Assembly: GCA_017470045.1 (NCBI GenBank)
Contig: JAFUFG010000001.1
Span: 1 to 64,000 of the forward strand
DNA: 64,000 nucleotides
Direction of reading: 5' to 3'
DNA from: Bacilli bacterium
Lineage (GTDB): Bacteria > Bacillota_I > Bacilli_A > RF39 > UBA660
The position numbers were made by a program, and so were the translations under genes. Shown here piece after piece: positions 16,760 through 24,991 of the stretch. The notes under the pieces are model-generated. The model searched no databases, was not told where the DNA came from, and saw only the letters and a program-made list of their open reading frames with translations. How positions within the stretch are numbered: position 1 is the first letter of the stretch; every line of letters begins with the position of its first letter.

Positions 16760-17535
16760 TTAGGAATTTCCTCCAAATTCATAGCTATACTCATTTTATC
16801 TGTAGGATGAAGATGTCTATTAATTATATCTTGTTTTAAACTATATACATAATTAATTGCAAATTGAACGTATTCTTCTCCAGGTCTACCAGGAGGAAGA
16901 TTACACTCTTTAAAACAAATTTTTGTTATAGCCTGTTCACTCATTGTGTTAATATATTCTATTGGATATTGTAAACAATACTCTGATACTGGAATAGTAT
17001 CATAAGTATAAAGTAAATCAATTAATACTGAATATAAATCAGTATCATAGTTTTCAGGATCCATACATGGAATGCTATTAGCAGATGTAGTTGTAACAAT
17101 TCCATATCTTCCATACAAATAATTTATAAATGTATTAATTACAGACCAAACTGGTTCAGCATCTTGAGGTATGAATAACAATACTGCTATATTATTAAAT
17201 AATAAAGTAAATATAGTATTCAGACAATGCTGGACATTTGGATTTGTAAACAAATATTCTTCATAAATTTTATTAGACGTTTCATAATCTCCTTCTATAT
17301 AAGCATCTATAGCTTCATGAGGAGGTAACAAAACTGGAATAACACTCTCTGTTCTAGGAAGAGCATATTCACCATTAATAAGTTGAAAATATTTATATGG
17401 CTCATCATCCATAACTACTACCCTATAATTAGGATTGGATAAAGCCATATTCTTTTCTTCTACGTTGCTGGTTACAACTAATGGAGATAACCAGTGTGCA
17501 TGAAATTTTAAATATTCAGGTTTTTTAATTAACAT
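16756..17535 (-). CDS. Unknown protein, first gene of the operon
   Basis: 259 residues. The N-terminus (MLIKKPEYLKFHAHWLSPLVVTSNVEEKNMALSNPNYRVVVMDDEPYKYF) is followed by helices with conserved-looking prolines. No recognised domain. I chose ATG at 17535 over an upstream GTG that overlaps the AAAGGAAAGTG ribosome binding site. A TATATTTTTAGTAGTATATAG stretch upstream (about 17558-17580, minus) may be the promoter. It is separated from the next minus-strand gene by the palindrome at 17599. Confidence 0.7.
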   Translation of the reverse strand: MLIKKPEYLKFHAHWLSPLVVTSNVEEKNMALSNPNYRVVVMDDEPYKYFQLINGEYALPRTESVIPVLLPPHEAIDAYIEGDYETSNKIYEEYLFTNPNVQHCLNTIFTLLFNNIAVLLFIPQDAEPVWSVINTFINYLYGRYGIVTTTSANSIPCMDPENYDTDLYSVLIDLLYTYDTIPVSEYCLQYPIEYINTMSEQAITKICFKECNLPPGRPGEEYVQFAINYVYSLKQDIINRHLHPTDKMSIAMNLEEIPK

Positions 17536-17598
17536 GATTATCACTTTCCTTTCTATATACTACTAAAAATATAATATATAAATAAAAAAGTATTTAAG

Positions 17599-17628
17599 AT
17601 ACAGTAGAGGCATATGCCTCTACTGTAT
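17599..17628. terminator. Perfect 30-nt palindrome centred on CATATG
   Basis: ATACAGTAGAGGCAT plus complement, 10 bases past the stop of the kinase-fold gene. It should separate that operon from the one starting at 17535. Confidence 0.8.
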
Positions 17629-17637
17629 ACTGTTTAT

Positions 17638-19233
17638 TTAATACTCAGATGCTACATTAGATTTTGTAGGCTTAGATTGAATTGCTACATCCGGAACGGC
17701 TGTCGCAGAAGAGATTACTTGACTACCTAAAGCATTATTGTTAAATTTCATTTCAATTTCTTTCTTAGGTTCTTCAGTAACGACTTCTTCAACTTTCTTT
17801 TCTTCTGGTTTTGTTTCTACTTTCTCTTTTTCAATTTCAATCTTATTAGCATCCATTTCTTCCTGGACTTTCATCTCTTTATAATTCGAGATAGACTGTT
17901 TGATGATCTCTTCAAGAGCTAATGTATCATAAAATACATTAGGAGAATAGTAGTGCACGAACAGTTCATTTTCGACAACTCTCAAGCGATTAGTATGGAG
18001 TCTTTTCTTAATAAACTCTTCCTGCTTTTCGAGTGTTCCTTTTTCTTTCAATTTATCAACTTCAGATTTTCTAGCCAGAAAATGAGAAATCTTGATAAAC
18101 TTAGTAGCATTAATAACCATGTCAGCCTCAATATATTCCAACAAGTCTGCCGGAATGTTATTGATATTGAATCCAGCGTCATTAAAGATAATTTCGATTC
18201 TAGAATTATTACTCTTAACGAATTTATCACCCTTTTCTTCTTTAATGAAAGGAGTAATCTTTTTCTGAGTATTAGGAGTAGTATCTTTAGACTCGCCTCT
18301 AGACACATTGATCTGAGGTCTATCTAATTTACTCATAATATTTCTAGCAGTTTCACTATCGGTGATCACATTACTAGAATTCTGAATTGTAAACTTTTCA
18401 TTTCCATTACTTGCATGAATTACATAATTCATAGTTTCTTCTCTCCTTTTCATCTTAGACCTAATCTCATTTAGATATCTAAACGAACTGCCAATATCTT
18501 TAGCAGCATATCGTTTACCACATTTATTACATACTAAGAAATTATACCCATCATCATAGATTATATTTCCTGTACATTGATTACCGTCTAGATCTCTTGC
18601 TATACACTTTAACCTTGATTTATTTGCTCTATATACGTATGGGAAATCTAATAGAACTGGACCGAATCCTACTCTTACACCCCAGTTCATAAAGAAGTCT
18701 GTACCTACATCTTCAAGCAAATATCCTTGTTCAACTAAATACGTAATTATACTAAATATATCATTAGCATACTTTAAGAACGTCTCTTTATTTAAGATAG
18801 GTTCTACTCTTTCCATTAATCCTACTGTACCATCATTACTAATTTCAAATACTTTCGGAATAAATGGCTTTAATACTCGCTGATTATAATACTCATACTT
18901 ATTATCGTTTATACCTATAGAATCCAATCCTATCTTTAGTATAAAGGTAGGATCTATATTATATCTATAGATAACACGATTTGTCCCTGAATGACTTCTT
19001 ATAAAGCCTCTTGGGTTAAGTATTTGATCGTAAACAGAAAACTTGTCTTTATTACTTACAATAGTATATTTAGGATTAGTAGCTAACTCATGTAAGAGAT
19101 ATATATCTTCATACATGAGATAAGCATTTAACCCAGAATGATGCATTAAATCAAATATATCACTTCCTTTAATAGAACTTAAACCTGCATTCATTCCTGT
19201 TGCAATAGACATTGCTTGTTCTCTTATATTCAT
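17638..19233 (-). CDS. Kinase-fold protein with inserted zinc ribbon
   Basis: 531 residues. Residues about 85-205 read like a degenerate protein-kinase fold: RVIYRYN...FILKIG (beta3 Lys), NKYEYYNQR (alphaC-like), GTVGLMERVEP (hinge-like), then GYLLEDVGTDFFMNWGVR (catalytic-loop-like, D...N) and VLLDFPYVY (DFG-like D). A four-cysteine zinc ribbon follows (about 207-240: CIARDLDGNQC...CNKCG). The C-terminal ~250 residues are helical, with a Glu/Lys-rich tail (KIEIEKEKVETKPEEKK). The start overlaps the upstream gene's stop (ATGA). It could be an active kinase or a pseudokinase; no target is suggested by context. The similarity is my pattern reading, not a database match. Confidence 0.6.
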   Translation of the reverse strand: MNIREQAMSIATGMNAGLSSIKGSDIFDLMHHSGLNAYLMYEDIYLLHELATNPKYTIVSNKDKFSVYDQILNPRGFIRSHSGTNRVIYRYNIDPTFILKIGLDSIGINDNKYEYYNQRVLKPFIPKVFEISNDGTVGLMERVEPILNKETFLKYANDIFSIITYLVEQGYLLEDVGTDFFMNWGVRVGFGPVLLDFPYVYRANKSRLKCIARDLDGNQCTGNIIYDDGYNFLVCNKCGKRYAAKDIGSSFRYLNEIRSKMKRREETMNYVIHASNGNEKFTIQNSSNVITDSETARNIMSKLDRPQINVSRGESKDTTPNTQKKITPFIKEEKGDKFVKSNNSRIEIIFNDAGFNINNIPADLLEYIEADMVINATKFIKISHFLARKSEVDKLKEKGTLEKQEEFIKKRLHTNRLRVVENELFVHYYSPNVFYDTLALEEIIKQSISNYKEMKVQEEMDANKIEIEKEKVETKPEEKKVEEVVTEEPKKEIEMKFNNNALGSQVISSATAVPDVAIQSKPTKSNVASEY

Positions 19234-21653
19234 ATCATCGGCCTCCTTTGTTTAGCCAGAAGGCGTTCAATGAATTTTTGTCTCCTAGTTTCAACATCCA
19301 ATGTCTTATCTATACCAGATAAGCTTACTGGTGCATATCTAGGAAGTTTTGTTACTTGACTAAGACCTAACCTTTCAATATTCTTATCCACTACTTTATC
19401 AAGTATAGATTGTTTACAAAGTCTAGTATCAGTCTTAGTTTGTTTCCATTTCTTATAGTTAGCTTTCATTATTTCGGTTTGTTCAATATTCCATTGAGTG
19501 ACATTCATAGCTATTACATAATCTCTAAATGTCATATTAGGTTTATTAAATCTTCCTTCAGATAAAGCTTCCCATTCGGCTGCTGCTTGTTGCTGTCGTT
19601 TAATAAACTCTGTATTTACTGCATTTGGTGAAGAGTTTAATTTAAACAACTTCTGTGCAGTTAGCTCAGCCATTCTTTGATTATACTTATCTTCATATTG
19701 ATTTTCAGATAAGAATTCTCTCGGCTTATTCCACCAATTTGCAAATTCTTTTTCAAATACATCTCCTCTCTTTTCTTCAAAATACTTGCTTCGAGAAATA
19801 TTCTTCCAAATACGATACCTATCAAAATTACTTCTCATCTTAGGATCTTTTAATCCATCGATTAATCTTTTTGCTAAGATATAAGCATCATCTTCATCTC
19901 TTGGAATAATTTCAATATCCCTAGCATTCCACAGAACACTAAGTTTATCTTTTAACGTTTTAGAAGATTTAAGTTGATCAATATATCTCTTATATATATT
20001 ATCTAACTTAATTGAAGAATGGTCTTTATAAATCAAGCCATTCTCTATCATCTCAATCTCTTCTAAAGATGTGGGTTTCGGCTTTACTACTATAACAGCA
20101 TCGTGCATTAATATTACAGTAGATTTAATCAGACTAAATGGATCGTTATCTCTATATTTGATAAGCTGATCTATACAAGCCCTCTTAAGATTTATAAAGT
20201 CTTTAATTTCAATTACGTTTCTACTCCAAGCAAGAATATCTGCAACTTCAGTATTATATCTACTAAGTTCTGTAGCAAGTTTTAGAGTATCATCTCCTTT
20301 GAATTGATCTTGTGCATCTTTACCCATAGAAGAATAATCTTCTACATCGTCAGTATTCTCATCATATAATGATTGGGTGATTTCATCTTTCTTAGAATTA
20401 TAATGCTTTCGTACTCTAGTACCATCTTCTAATGTAACCACCCAACTAACGTTAATATACCACTTATTTTCTTCAACTTTTGTTTCTTTCTTAGTTTCTG
20501 TTATCGAATCTCTATTAGTATGAATAATCGGTACTTCACCATTATCAATCTCGCTCTTAGATGGAATAAGATATTTATTATTATCATTATACCATACAGT
20601 TGGAAGACCATTTTCATCTGGTAATCCAGACACATTCATATATCCATATCCTGAATAATATTTAGGTCTTTCAGAATAATGATTAGATATGTAATTTGTA
20701 TAATCATTTGGATTATAAAATTTTGGAGCTTGATTGTATACTAATGGTTTCCTACTAAGAATTGCTTGTTTTTGTTCTTCATACTCCATCTTTGCTTTAT
20801 CAAATGCTGTCTTTGTTTCATTCTCAGTAAAAGTACTTCCTCCTACCTTAAGAATAGTATCTCCAGACTTCATTCGATAATTATCGAATACACTAGGAGT
20901 ATTCACATTATTCTTTCGAGATATCATTTCCTGATAAGAAAGTCTCCTTCTAGGAATTGTATTAGGATCGATATTCCTATTGGGATTGCCAAAGTCTCTA
21001 CTTTGTTTCATACTTTCAGCTAATTTTTTGTTAGCTTCTTTTTCCCTATCATAATGAGTATCTTTATATTCTTCTGGAGTAACTTCGTTAATCCTAACAA
21101 ATCCGCTAGTATTTCTTTGAGGTGGTTTAGGAATAACAGACTCCATTACTGTAGCAGGATCATTAAGTTTTCTATTCATATCATCTTGGAATTGTCTAAG
21201 TGTAGGAATTCCATTAGGATTATGAAATTGATAATTAATAGGTCCTCTATTAGCAAGATATTGTTGTCCTGCTTGATACATCATTTGTTGTTGTTGCCTA
21301 TATAGTTCAGATTGTTGAACTGATCCAATAGGATTGTGTTGTACTAACGGAAGTATTGGCCCACTAGTTTGAATTGGTTTCTTTTCTTCTTTATCTAAAG
21401 ATGGATCATTAGGATGAATCATTGTTGGTTCATCCTTACCAATCTCTTTAGGTACATGTTTTTTCATTACCAAGTCTATTTGTGGTATCCTTGGTATAAG
21501 ATAGCTTTCATGCTCTTCTACAGCTTTATTAGCTTTAGAAAAGTCTGTACTTAGACTTACTATCTTAGGTTCTCGATAGTTCTCCGATTTTTTAAATAAA
21601 CCAGATATATCTATCTTCACTTCTTTGAAGTTTCTTACTTCTAAATCAATCAT
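19230..21653 (-). CDS. Large unknown protein, Gln/Asn/Pro-rich N-terminal half
   Basis: 807 residues. The first ~350 are low-complexity and probably disordered (QQSELYRQQQQMMYQAGQQYL, repeated RR and NP motifs). The second half is helical and charged (VADILAWSRNVIEIKDFINLKR..., FEKEFANWWNKPREFLSENQYEDKYNQRM). No catalytic signature. It is co-transcribed with RNase H (upstream) and the kinase-fold gene (downstream, 4-base overlap). The disordered, multivalent character could suit a scaffolding or nucleic-acid-associated role, but nothing identifies it. Confidence 0.7.
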   Translation of the reverse strand: MIDLEVRNFKEVKIDISGLFKKSENYREPKIVSLSTDFSKANKAVEEHESYLIPRIPQIDLVMKKHVPKEIGKDEPTMIHPNDPSLDKEEKKPIQTSGPILPLVQHNPIGSVQQSELYRQQQQMMYQAGQQYLANRGPINYQFHNPNGIPTLRQFQDDMNRKLNDPATVMESVIPKPPQRNTSGFVRINEVTPEEYKDTHYDREKEANKKLAESMKQSRDFGNPNRNIDPNTIPRRRLSYQEMISRKNNVNTPSVFDNYRMKSGDTILKVGGSTFTENETKTAFDKAKMEYEEQKQAILSRKPLVYNQAPKFYNPNDYTNYISNHYSERPKYYSGYGYMNVSGLPDENGLPTVWYNDNNKYLIPSKSEIDNGEVPIIHTNRDSITETKKETKVEENKWYINVSWVVTLEDGTRVRKHYNSKKDEITQSLYDENTDDVEDYSSMGKDAQDQFKGDDTLKLATELSRYNTEVADILAWSRNVIEIKDFINLKRACIDQLIKYRDNDPFSLIKSTVILMHDAVIVVKPKPTSLEEIEMIENGLIYKDHSSIKLDNIYKRYIDQLKSSKTLKDKLSVLWNARDIEIIPRDEDDAYILAKRLIDGLKDPKMRSNFDRYRIWKNISRSKYFEEKRGDVFEKEFANWWNKPREFLSENQYEDKYNQRMAELTAQKLFKLNSSPNAVNTEFIKRQQQAAAEWEALSEGRFNKPNMTFRDYVIAMNVTQWNIEQTEIMKANYKKWKQTKTDTRLCKQSILDKVVDKNIERLGLSQVTKLPRYAPVSLSGIDKTLDVETRRQKFIERLLAKQRRPMI

Positions 21654-21661
21654 AGTTTCAC

Positions 21662-22366
21662 CTACATAGCTCTATATATTAGCTTTCCGTATTGCTGCAT
21701 AGAAGAATCATCCAGAATCCTTCTTGCTAATATAATATCTTTTTGATAATTATTTATATCAAACGCAAGTGAATTAATAATACTCATCAGATTATCTCTG
21801 GTGAGTTTATCTACAAAATAGTTATAATAACTAATCTTGTATGCTGTATCATCATCAATTTCTTCTTTATTGGCTCTAGAAAAAGCTATTTTTACTTTTT
21901 GAATATCCTTCATATTATTACAATTTGTATGACCAATCTGATGATATATATGAATTGGTACACCATTGTCTACAATAATATTTACAATCTGATTGAAAAT
22001 ATCTTGATTAGCAATCTCAACATTTTTATCACTTATCATATTATTATCTTTATTCAGTTTCTTATACCATCTAAATATCCAATCTCTTAATCCAAATACA
22101 GATATTTGAGAATCTGAAAAGATATTAATACGAGATGAATATTTTATTTCATAAACTTTTCTTACTGCTGCAGATATAGCCATTTTTAATGCATATATTT
22201 CAGCATAATTATTTGTAGAATCGTATATGACTTTGTGGTTAGTTTCTATTATTTTATCATTATAAACTATTACGTATCCAGCACACGTTGTATAGTGTCC
22301 ATTTACTAATGTTAAACTAGCATCACAGAATACATTTATGGCTGTATCAAAATTTAAGTCAGACAT
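21662..22366 (-). CDS. Ribonuclease H family protein
   Basis: 234 residues with an RNase HI-type active site: first strand INVFCDASLT (Asp), then NNYAEIYALKMAISAA (Glu in helix A), INIFSDSQIS (Asp), and YNYFVDKLTRDNL near the C-terminus (last Asp). It cleaves the RNA of RNA-DNA hybrids and would remove primers or R-loops during phage replication. The region between the third and fourth acidic residues is longer than in minimal bacterial enzymes, with an insert around residues 105-165. Start ATG after GGAGG. Second gene of an operon beginning at 22726. Confidence 0.85.
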   Translation of the reverse strand: MSDLNFDTAINVFCDASLTLVNGHYTTCAGYVIVYNDKIIETNHKVIYDSTNNYAEIYALKMAISAAVRKVYEIKYSSRINIFSDSQISVFGLRDWIFRWYKKLNKDNNMISDKNVEIANQDIFNQIVNIIVDNGVPIHIYHQIGHTNCNNMKDIQKVKIAFSRANKEEIDDDTAYKISYYNYFVDKLTRDNLMSIINSLAFDINNYQKDIILARRILDDSSMQQYGKLIYRAM

Positions 22367-22378
22367 AACGTCCTCCTT

Positions 22379-22726
22379 TCACTGGGTATTACTTAACCAT
22401 TGTTCGTATTCACTATCATCTTTAATAGTATCCCTAAATATAGCTTTACACTTATCTTCATCTTGAAAGGCTAAAATAATGTCAGCCTCTTTCATATCCA
22501 TTAATCGTTTATTAATTTGATTGACTTTAATAGAATAATATTTAATATATTGATCATGACTAGAAAATAGTGTGCTATTACGAATCATATCCTTAGCCTT
22601 TTTCTGGTCGTAATCTGTACCTCCTTCTAATATACTTATCTCGTATGCTTCTCGCATGCGATTTGTAATGTCATAACACATACCTATGATATAATTGGCT
22701 TTTGTGTTATGAATATATCTTTTCAT
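22379..22726 (-). CDS. Unknown helical protein
   Basis: 115 residues (MKRYIHNTKANYIIGMCYDITNRMREAYEIS...). Mostly helical and charged, ending in FQDEDKCKAIFRDTIKDDSEYEQWLSNTQ. No recognised domain. ATG at 22726 has GGAGT 7 bases upstream; an earlier TTG overlaps it. A TTAGATACTATA promoter motif lies about 40 bases upstream, so this is the first gene of the RNase H/kinase-fold operon. Confidence 0.7.
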   Translation of the reverse strand: MKRYIHNTKANYIIGMCYDITNRMREAYEISILEGGTDYDQKKAKDMIRNSTLFSSHDQYIKYYSIKVNQINKRLMDMKEADIILAFQDEDKCKAIFRDTIKDDSEYEQWLSNTQ

Positions 22727-22766
22727 AATAACCAACTCCTTTCAAATTGATTTGTATTACTCAGTT

Positions 22767-22780
22767 ATATAGTATCTAAA
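22767..22780 (-). promoter_or_regulatory. Putative TTAGATA-class promoter
   Basis: The minus strand reads TTTAGATACTATATA ahead of the RNase H operon. Confidence 0.5.
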
Positions 22781-22810
22781 TTATTATGTTTTTAATAAAC
22801 GAAAAAAGAC

Positions 22811-22834
22811 CCAGATACCGATATCGGTATCTGG
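22811..22834. terminator. Perfect 24-nt palindrome centred on GATATC
   Basis: CCAGATACCGAT plus complement, downstream (minus) of tRNA-Met; the probable end of the tRNA cluster transcript. Confidence 0.75.
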
Positions 22835-22888
22835 AACTAAAAGAGAGTTATTTATAGAAAGGATATATAAAATGAATATTACCAAAAT

Positions 22889-22965
22889 TGGTGAGCCGCC
22901 ACAGAGTTGAACTGTGGACCTGTGTATTATGAGTACACTGCTCTAACCAGCTGAGCTAGCGGCCC
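22889..22965 (-). tRNA. tRNA-Met (CAT)
   Basis: Full cloverleaf with acceptor GGGCCGC / GCGGCTC, D-arm AGCTCAGCTGGTTAGAGCA, anticodon arm GTGTA-CTCATAA-TACAC and T-arm ending CTGTGG. The 3' CCA is encoded. Anticodon CAT could mean elongator, initiator or a lysidine-modified tRNA-Ile2; the first acceptor pair is a normal G-C, which argues against an initiator. Confidence 0.92.
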
Positions 22966-22977
22966 GAATAAATATAT

Positions 22978-23511
22978 TTAATAATCATTTAATGAAGGGT
23001 CATTAAATTCATAAAAAACGTCTTGGATATTATCAGGGATTCTTTCTTGAACTTCAATTGGTATTTTATTATATCTAATATAATCGGACATTTTTCTACC
23101 ACATTCAAAACTACAACAATTAGCATTTGATTTATTATACGATTTTGTTGTACAATTAAATTGACTGTCATGTACTCTTCTATAAAAAATTTTTCCGCAT
23201 ATTGGGCACATTAATTCTAACATCATATGAGCCTTAGCTTTACCCATTTCTTTTGCATGAAGTCTAGTGTGCTCACTGTTGGTCATTAATTCTAAATTCG
23301 TTATATCATTATTTGTTTTATTTCCATCTTTATGATGAACTACTTCATCTTTTGTTAAATATCTGCCTAAATAATTTTCCATAACTAAACGATGATATAA
23401 AACGTAGCTTTTTGAAGTAGCATTAGGGTGTCCATGTATAAGAGCATATACATATTCTCCTTGTTTAGCAAAACTAGTAACTTCTAAACATATTATTTTT
23501 TTCTCATCCAT
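22978..23511 (-). CDS. Free-standing HNH endonuclease inside the tRNA cluster
   Basis: 177 residues. HNH core: VLYHRLVMENYLGRYL, then VVHHKDGNKTNNDITNLELM and SEHTRLHAKE, the usual HNH_3 pattern. A C-terminal zinc-finger-like region has CPICGKIF ... CCSFECGRKM. It sits between tRNA-Leu and tRNA-Met on the same strand, a frequent location for phage homing endonucleases. It is probably a selfish element whose target lies in a related phage's tRNA region. Start ATG with GGAGT 7 bases upstream. Confidence 0.88.
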   Translation of the reverse strand: MDEKKIICLEVTSFAKQGEYVYALIHGHPNATSKSYVLYHRLVMENYLGRYLTKDEVVHHKDGNKTNNDITNLELMTNSEHTRLHAKEMGKAKAHMMLELMCPICGKIFYRRVHDSQFNCTTKSYNKSNANCCSFECGRKMSDYIRYNKIPIEVQERIPDNIQDVFYEFNDPSLNDY

Positions 23512-23554
23512 TTAATTTACTCCAATCGACCTACCGCTACCATAAAAAATAAAA

Positions 23555-23641
23555 TGGTGCGAAAGGAGGGACTTGAACCCTCACGATATTTCTATCCCGA
23601 GATTTTAAGTCTCGTACGTCTGCCTATTCCGCCACTCTCGC
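23555..23641 (-). tRNA. tRNA-Leu (TAA)
   Basis: Class II tRNA with acceptor GCGAGAG / CTTTCGC, anticodon arm CGAGA-CTTAAAA-TCTCG, a long variable arm (GGATAGAAATATCG) and T-arm GAGGGTTCAAGTCCCTC. 3' CCA encoded. It reads UUA, a codon heavily used in this AT-rich genome. Confidence 0.95.
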
Positions 23642-23644
23642 ATA

Positions 23645-23790
23645 TGGTGCCCCCTCTGGAGTCTAACCAGAATCATGATTTTCATCCGCAAATAGTTAGA
23701 AGAACCCAAATTACCATCTAGTATGGGATTCCCTATGATTAACTAGAAATACCTATTTGTGGGGTTACTTCAATTAAGTAACATAGGGAC
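23645..23790 (-). ncRNA. tRNA-like RNA with expanded anticodon arm (unclassified)
   Basis: Packed between tRNA-Arg (6 bases) and tRNA-Leu (3 bases). The 5' end GTCCCT can pair with GGGGGC, which is followed by A and an encoded CCA. A D-like arm (TTAC-9-GTAA) and a T-like arm (TCTGG-TTAGACT-CCAGA) are present, but the T-loop lacks the usual C56. Where the anticodon arm should be is AACCC...GGGTT enclosing ~60 bases with an internal CTAGT...ACTAG hairpin. At 146 nt it is too long for a tRNA and too short for a usual tmRNA. It may be a degenerate tRNA with an insertion or a processed tRNA-like RNA. Confidence 0.45.
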
Positions 23791-23796
23791 ATAAAA

Positions 23797-23872
23797 TGGT
23801 GACCATGGTAGGATTCGAACCTACGACCTACAGCTTAGAAGGCTGTTGTACTATCCACTGTACTACATGGCC
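23797..23872 (-). tRNA. tRNA-Arg (TCT)
   Basis: Acceptor GGCCATG / CATGGTC, anticodon arm ACAGC-CTTCTAA-GCTGT, T-arm TAGGTTCGAATCCTA, encoded 3' CCA. It reads AGA, the dominant Arg codon in these genes. Confidence 0.95.
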
Positions 23873-23883
23873 TTAATTGAAAA

Positions 23884-24324
23884 TCAATCGTTGCGAATAC
23901 CAGGAATAATTACAACGCTTCTTAACATATCTACTGCAGCAGCAAATCTATTTACAATCGCGGTTAATAATTTACCAGCAATTTTATCTTCTGCAATTTT
24001 CATACCTATGGCTTCGTCCCATTCATCTCTAGGATCACAAGTAGCAACGGCAATATATCTAGGAGCCATCAATAAACGATTAAATTTAGAATGATTCCAT
24101 TTTGGACTAAATCCTTTAGCTTGGCATTCTTGATCAAATTTCTTCATAACGATACACTCATCATTATAATTATCATCTTTATGATTCTCTTCTAAATATT
24201 TATCTTTAAAAGGATCTGTAAATTTAGCAATAGCAATCACTTTACGATCTTCTTCTTTAATGATAAATCGAATATTAACTTTCATACAATTGACTAAAAC
24301 AATCTGTTTATTCTGGATCTTCAT
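23884..24324 (-). CDS. Unknown protein
   Basis: 146 residues (MKIQNKQIVLVNCMKVNIRFIIKEEDRKVIAIAKF...). The first half is beta-rich, the second contains MAPRYIAVATCDPRDEWDEAIGMKIAEDKIAGKLLTAIVNRF. No recognised catalytic pattern. I chose ATG at 24324, 9 bases after GGAG; an ATG three codons earlier overlaps that site. It lies between the acyl carrier protein gene and tRNA-Arg on the same strand, probably one transcript. Confidence 0.75.
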   Translation of the reverse strand: MKIQNKQIVLVNCMKVNIRFIIKEEDRKVIAIAKFTDPFKDKYLEENHKDDNYNDECIVMKKFDQECQAKGFSPKWNHSKFNRLLMAPRYIAVATCDPRDEWDEAIGMKIAEDKIAGKLLTAIVNRFAAAVDMLRSVVIIPGIRND

Positions 24325-24359
24325 ACTTTTCATCTCCTTTAAATATATATGATAATAAA

Positions 24360-24623
24360 TTATTTATCTGTTTGCGGTAATTTAACTTTTACCAATTCTA
24401 TAACTGATCCTACACTAATAACAGGATGAACTCTTAAATCCTCTTCGGTAATATCAATACCAAATTCTTCTTCCATAGCCGTAATAAGTTCAACAATGTC
24501 TAAAGAATCTGCTCCAAGATCTTCTACAAGATCACATGATTCAATATTTTTGTCGATAGGTGTAAAAGATAACTGCTCAGTAATTATATTAATAACTTTT
24601 TCTGAAATACGATCTTTATCCAT
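24360..24623 (-). CDS. acpP: Acyl carrier protein
   Basis: 87 residues, the normal length for a bacterial acyl carrier protein. The invariant phosphopantetheine motif is present: EDLGADSLDIVEL with Ser40 as the attachment site, followed by the acidic helix AMEEEFGIDITEEDL, which docks onto partner enzymes. After host 4'-phosphopantetheinylation it could carry acyl chains. No fatty-acid synthesis or acyltransferase gene is visible nearby, so it may feed into or divert host lipid metabolism, or act in a different acylation reaction. Start ATG preceded by AGGAGATAT. Confidence 0.93.
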   Translation of the reverse strand: MDKDRISEKVINIITEQLSFTPIDKNIESCDLVEDLGADSLDIVELITAMEEEFGIDITEEDLRVHPVISVGSVIELVKVKLPQTDK

Positions 24624-24656
24624 AATAAATATATCTCCTAAAAAATAAAGTGGTTA

Positions 24657-24689
24657 TTGGAGGTACCCTGATATATAGAGTACCTCCAA
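24657..24689. terminator. Inverted-repeat terminator
   Basis: TTGGAGGTAC and GTACCTCCAA, a 10-bp perfect stem around 13 bases, between the Cys-rich operon and the acyl carrier protein gene. Confidence 0.75.
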
Positions 24690-24736
24690 TATACATGTGT
24701 ACATACGCTAGCCTCAGTATTATATTGTACTAATAT

Positions 24737-24985
24737 TTATTGATTTTTATTTTTTCTATTAGATATAACGTCTTCTCTATAAACTATTCTTTCATCGTTT
24801 ACTTTACTACGTGAAGAATATCGAGAATAAATTCTATCAGATCTGTATGATCTTGCTAGCTTACTTAATCTAGTCTCTTTATTTTTCTGATCTCTATTAA
24901 TTTTCCATTCTTTATAATCTGTACATGTTGAATGGCACCCAACCTTTCGTTTAGTGCAATCTTTGCACTTACACCCAGTATTCAT
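24737..24985 (-). CDS. Small Cys-rich protein (CxxC...RKxGCHxxC), copy 2
   Basis: 82 residues. The N-terminus CKCKDCTKRKVGCHSTCTDYKEW holds a compact cysteine/histidine cluster likely to bind zinc; the remainder is basic (RSYRSDRIYSRYSSRSK). The neighbouring upstream gene encodes a paralogue with CKECPDRKIGCHSKCEKYLKY. The motif is one I associate with small proteins of Firmicutes phages and prophages, of unknown function. Start ATG with AAGGATG upstream, 6 bases after the paralogue's stop. Confidence 0.75.
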   Translation of the reverse strand: MNTGCKCKDCTKRKVGCHSTCTDYKEWKINRDQKNKETRLSKLARSYRSDRIYSRYSSRSKVNDERIVYREDVISNRKNKNQ

Positions 24986-24991
24986 AGATTA

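Noticed and set aside
23645..23790. A normal tRNA between tRNA-Arg and tRNA-Leu
   Set aside because: No 7-base anticodon loop can be formed and the T-loop lacks the invariant C; kept only as a tRNA-like candidate.
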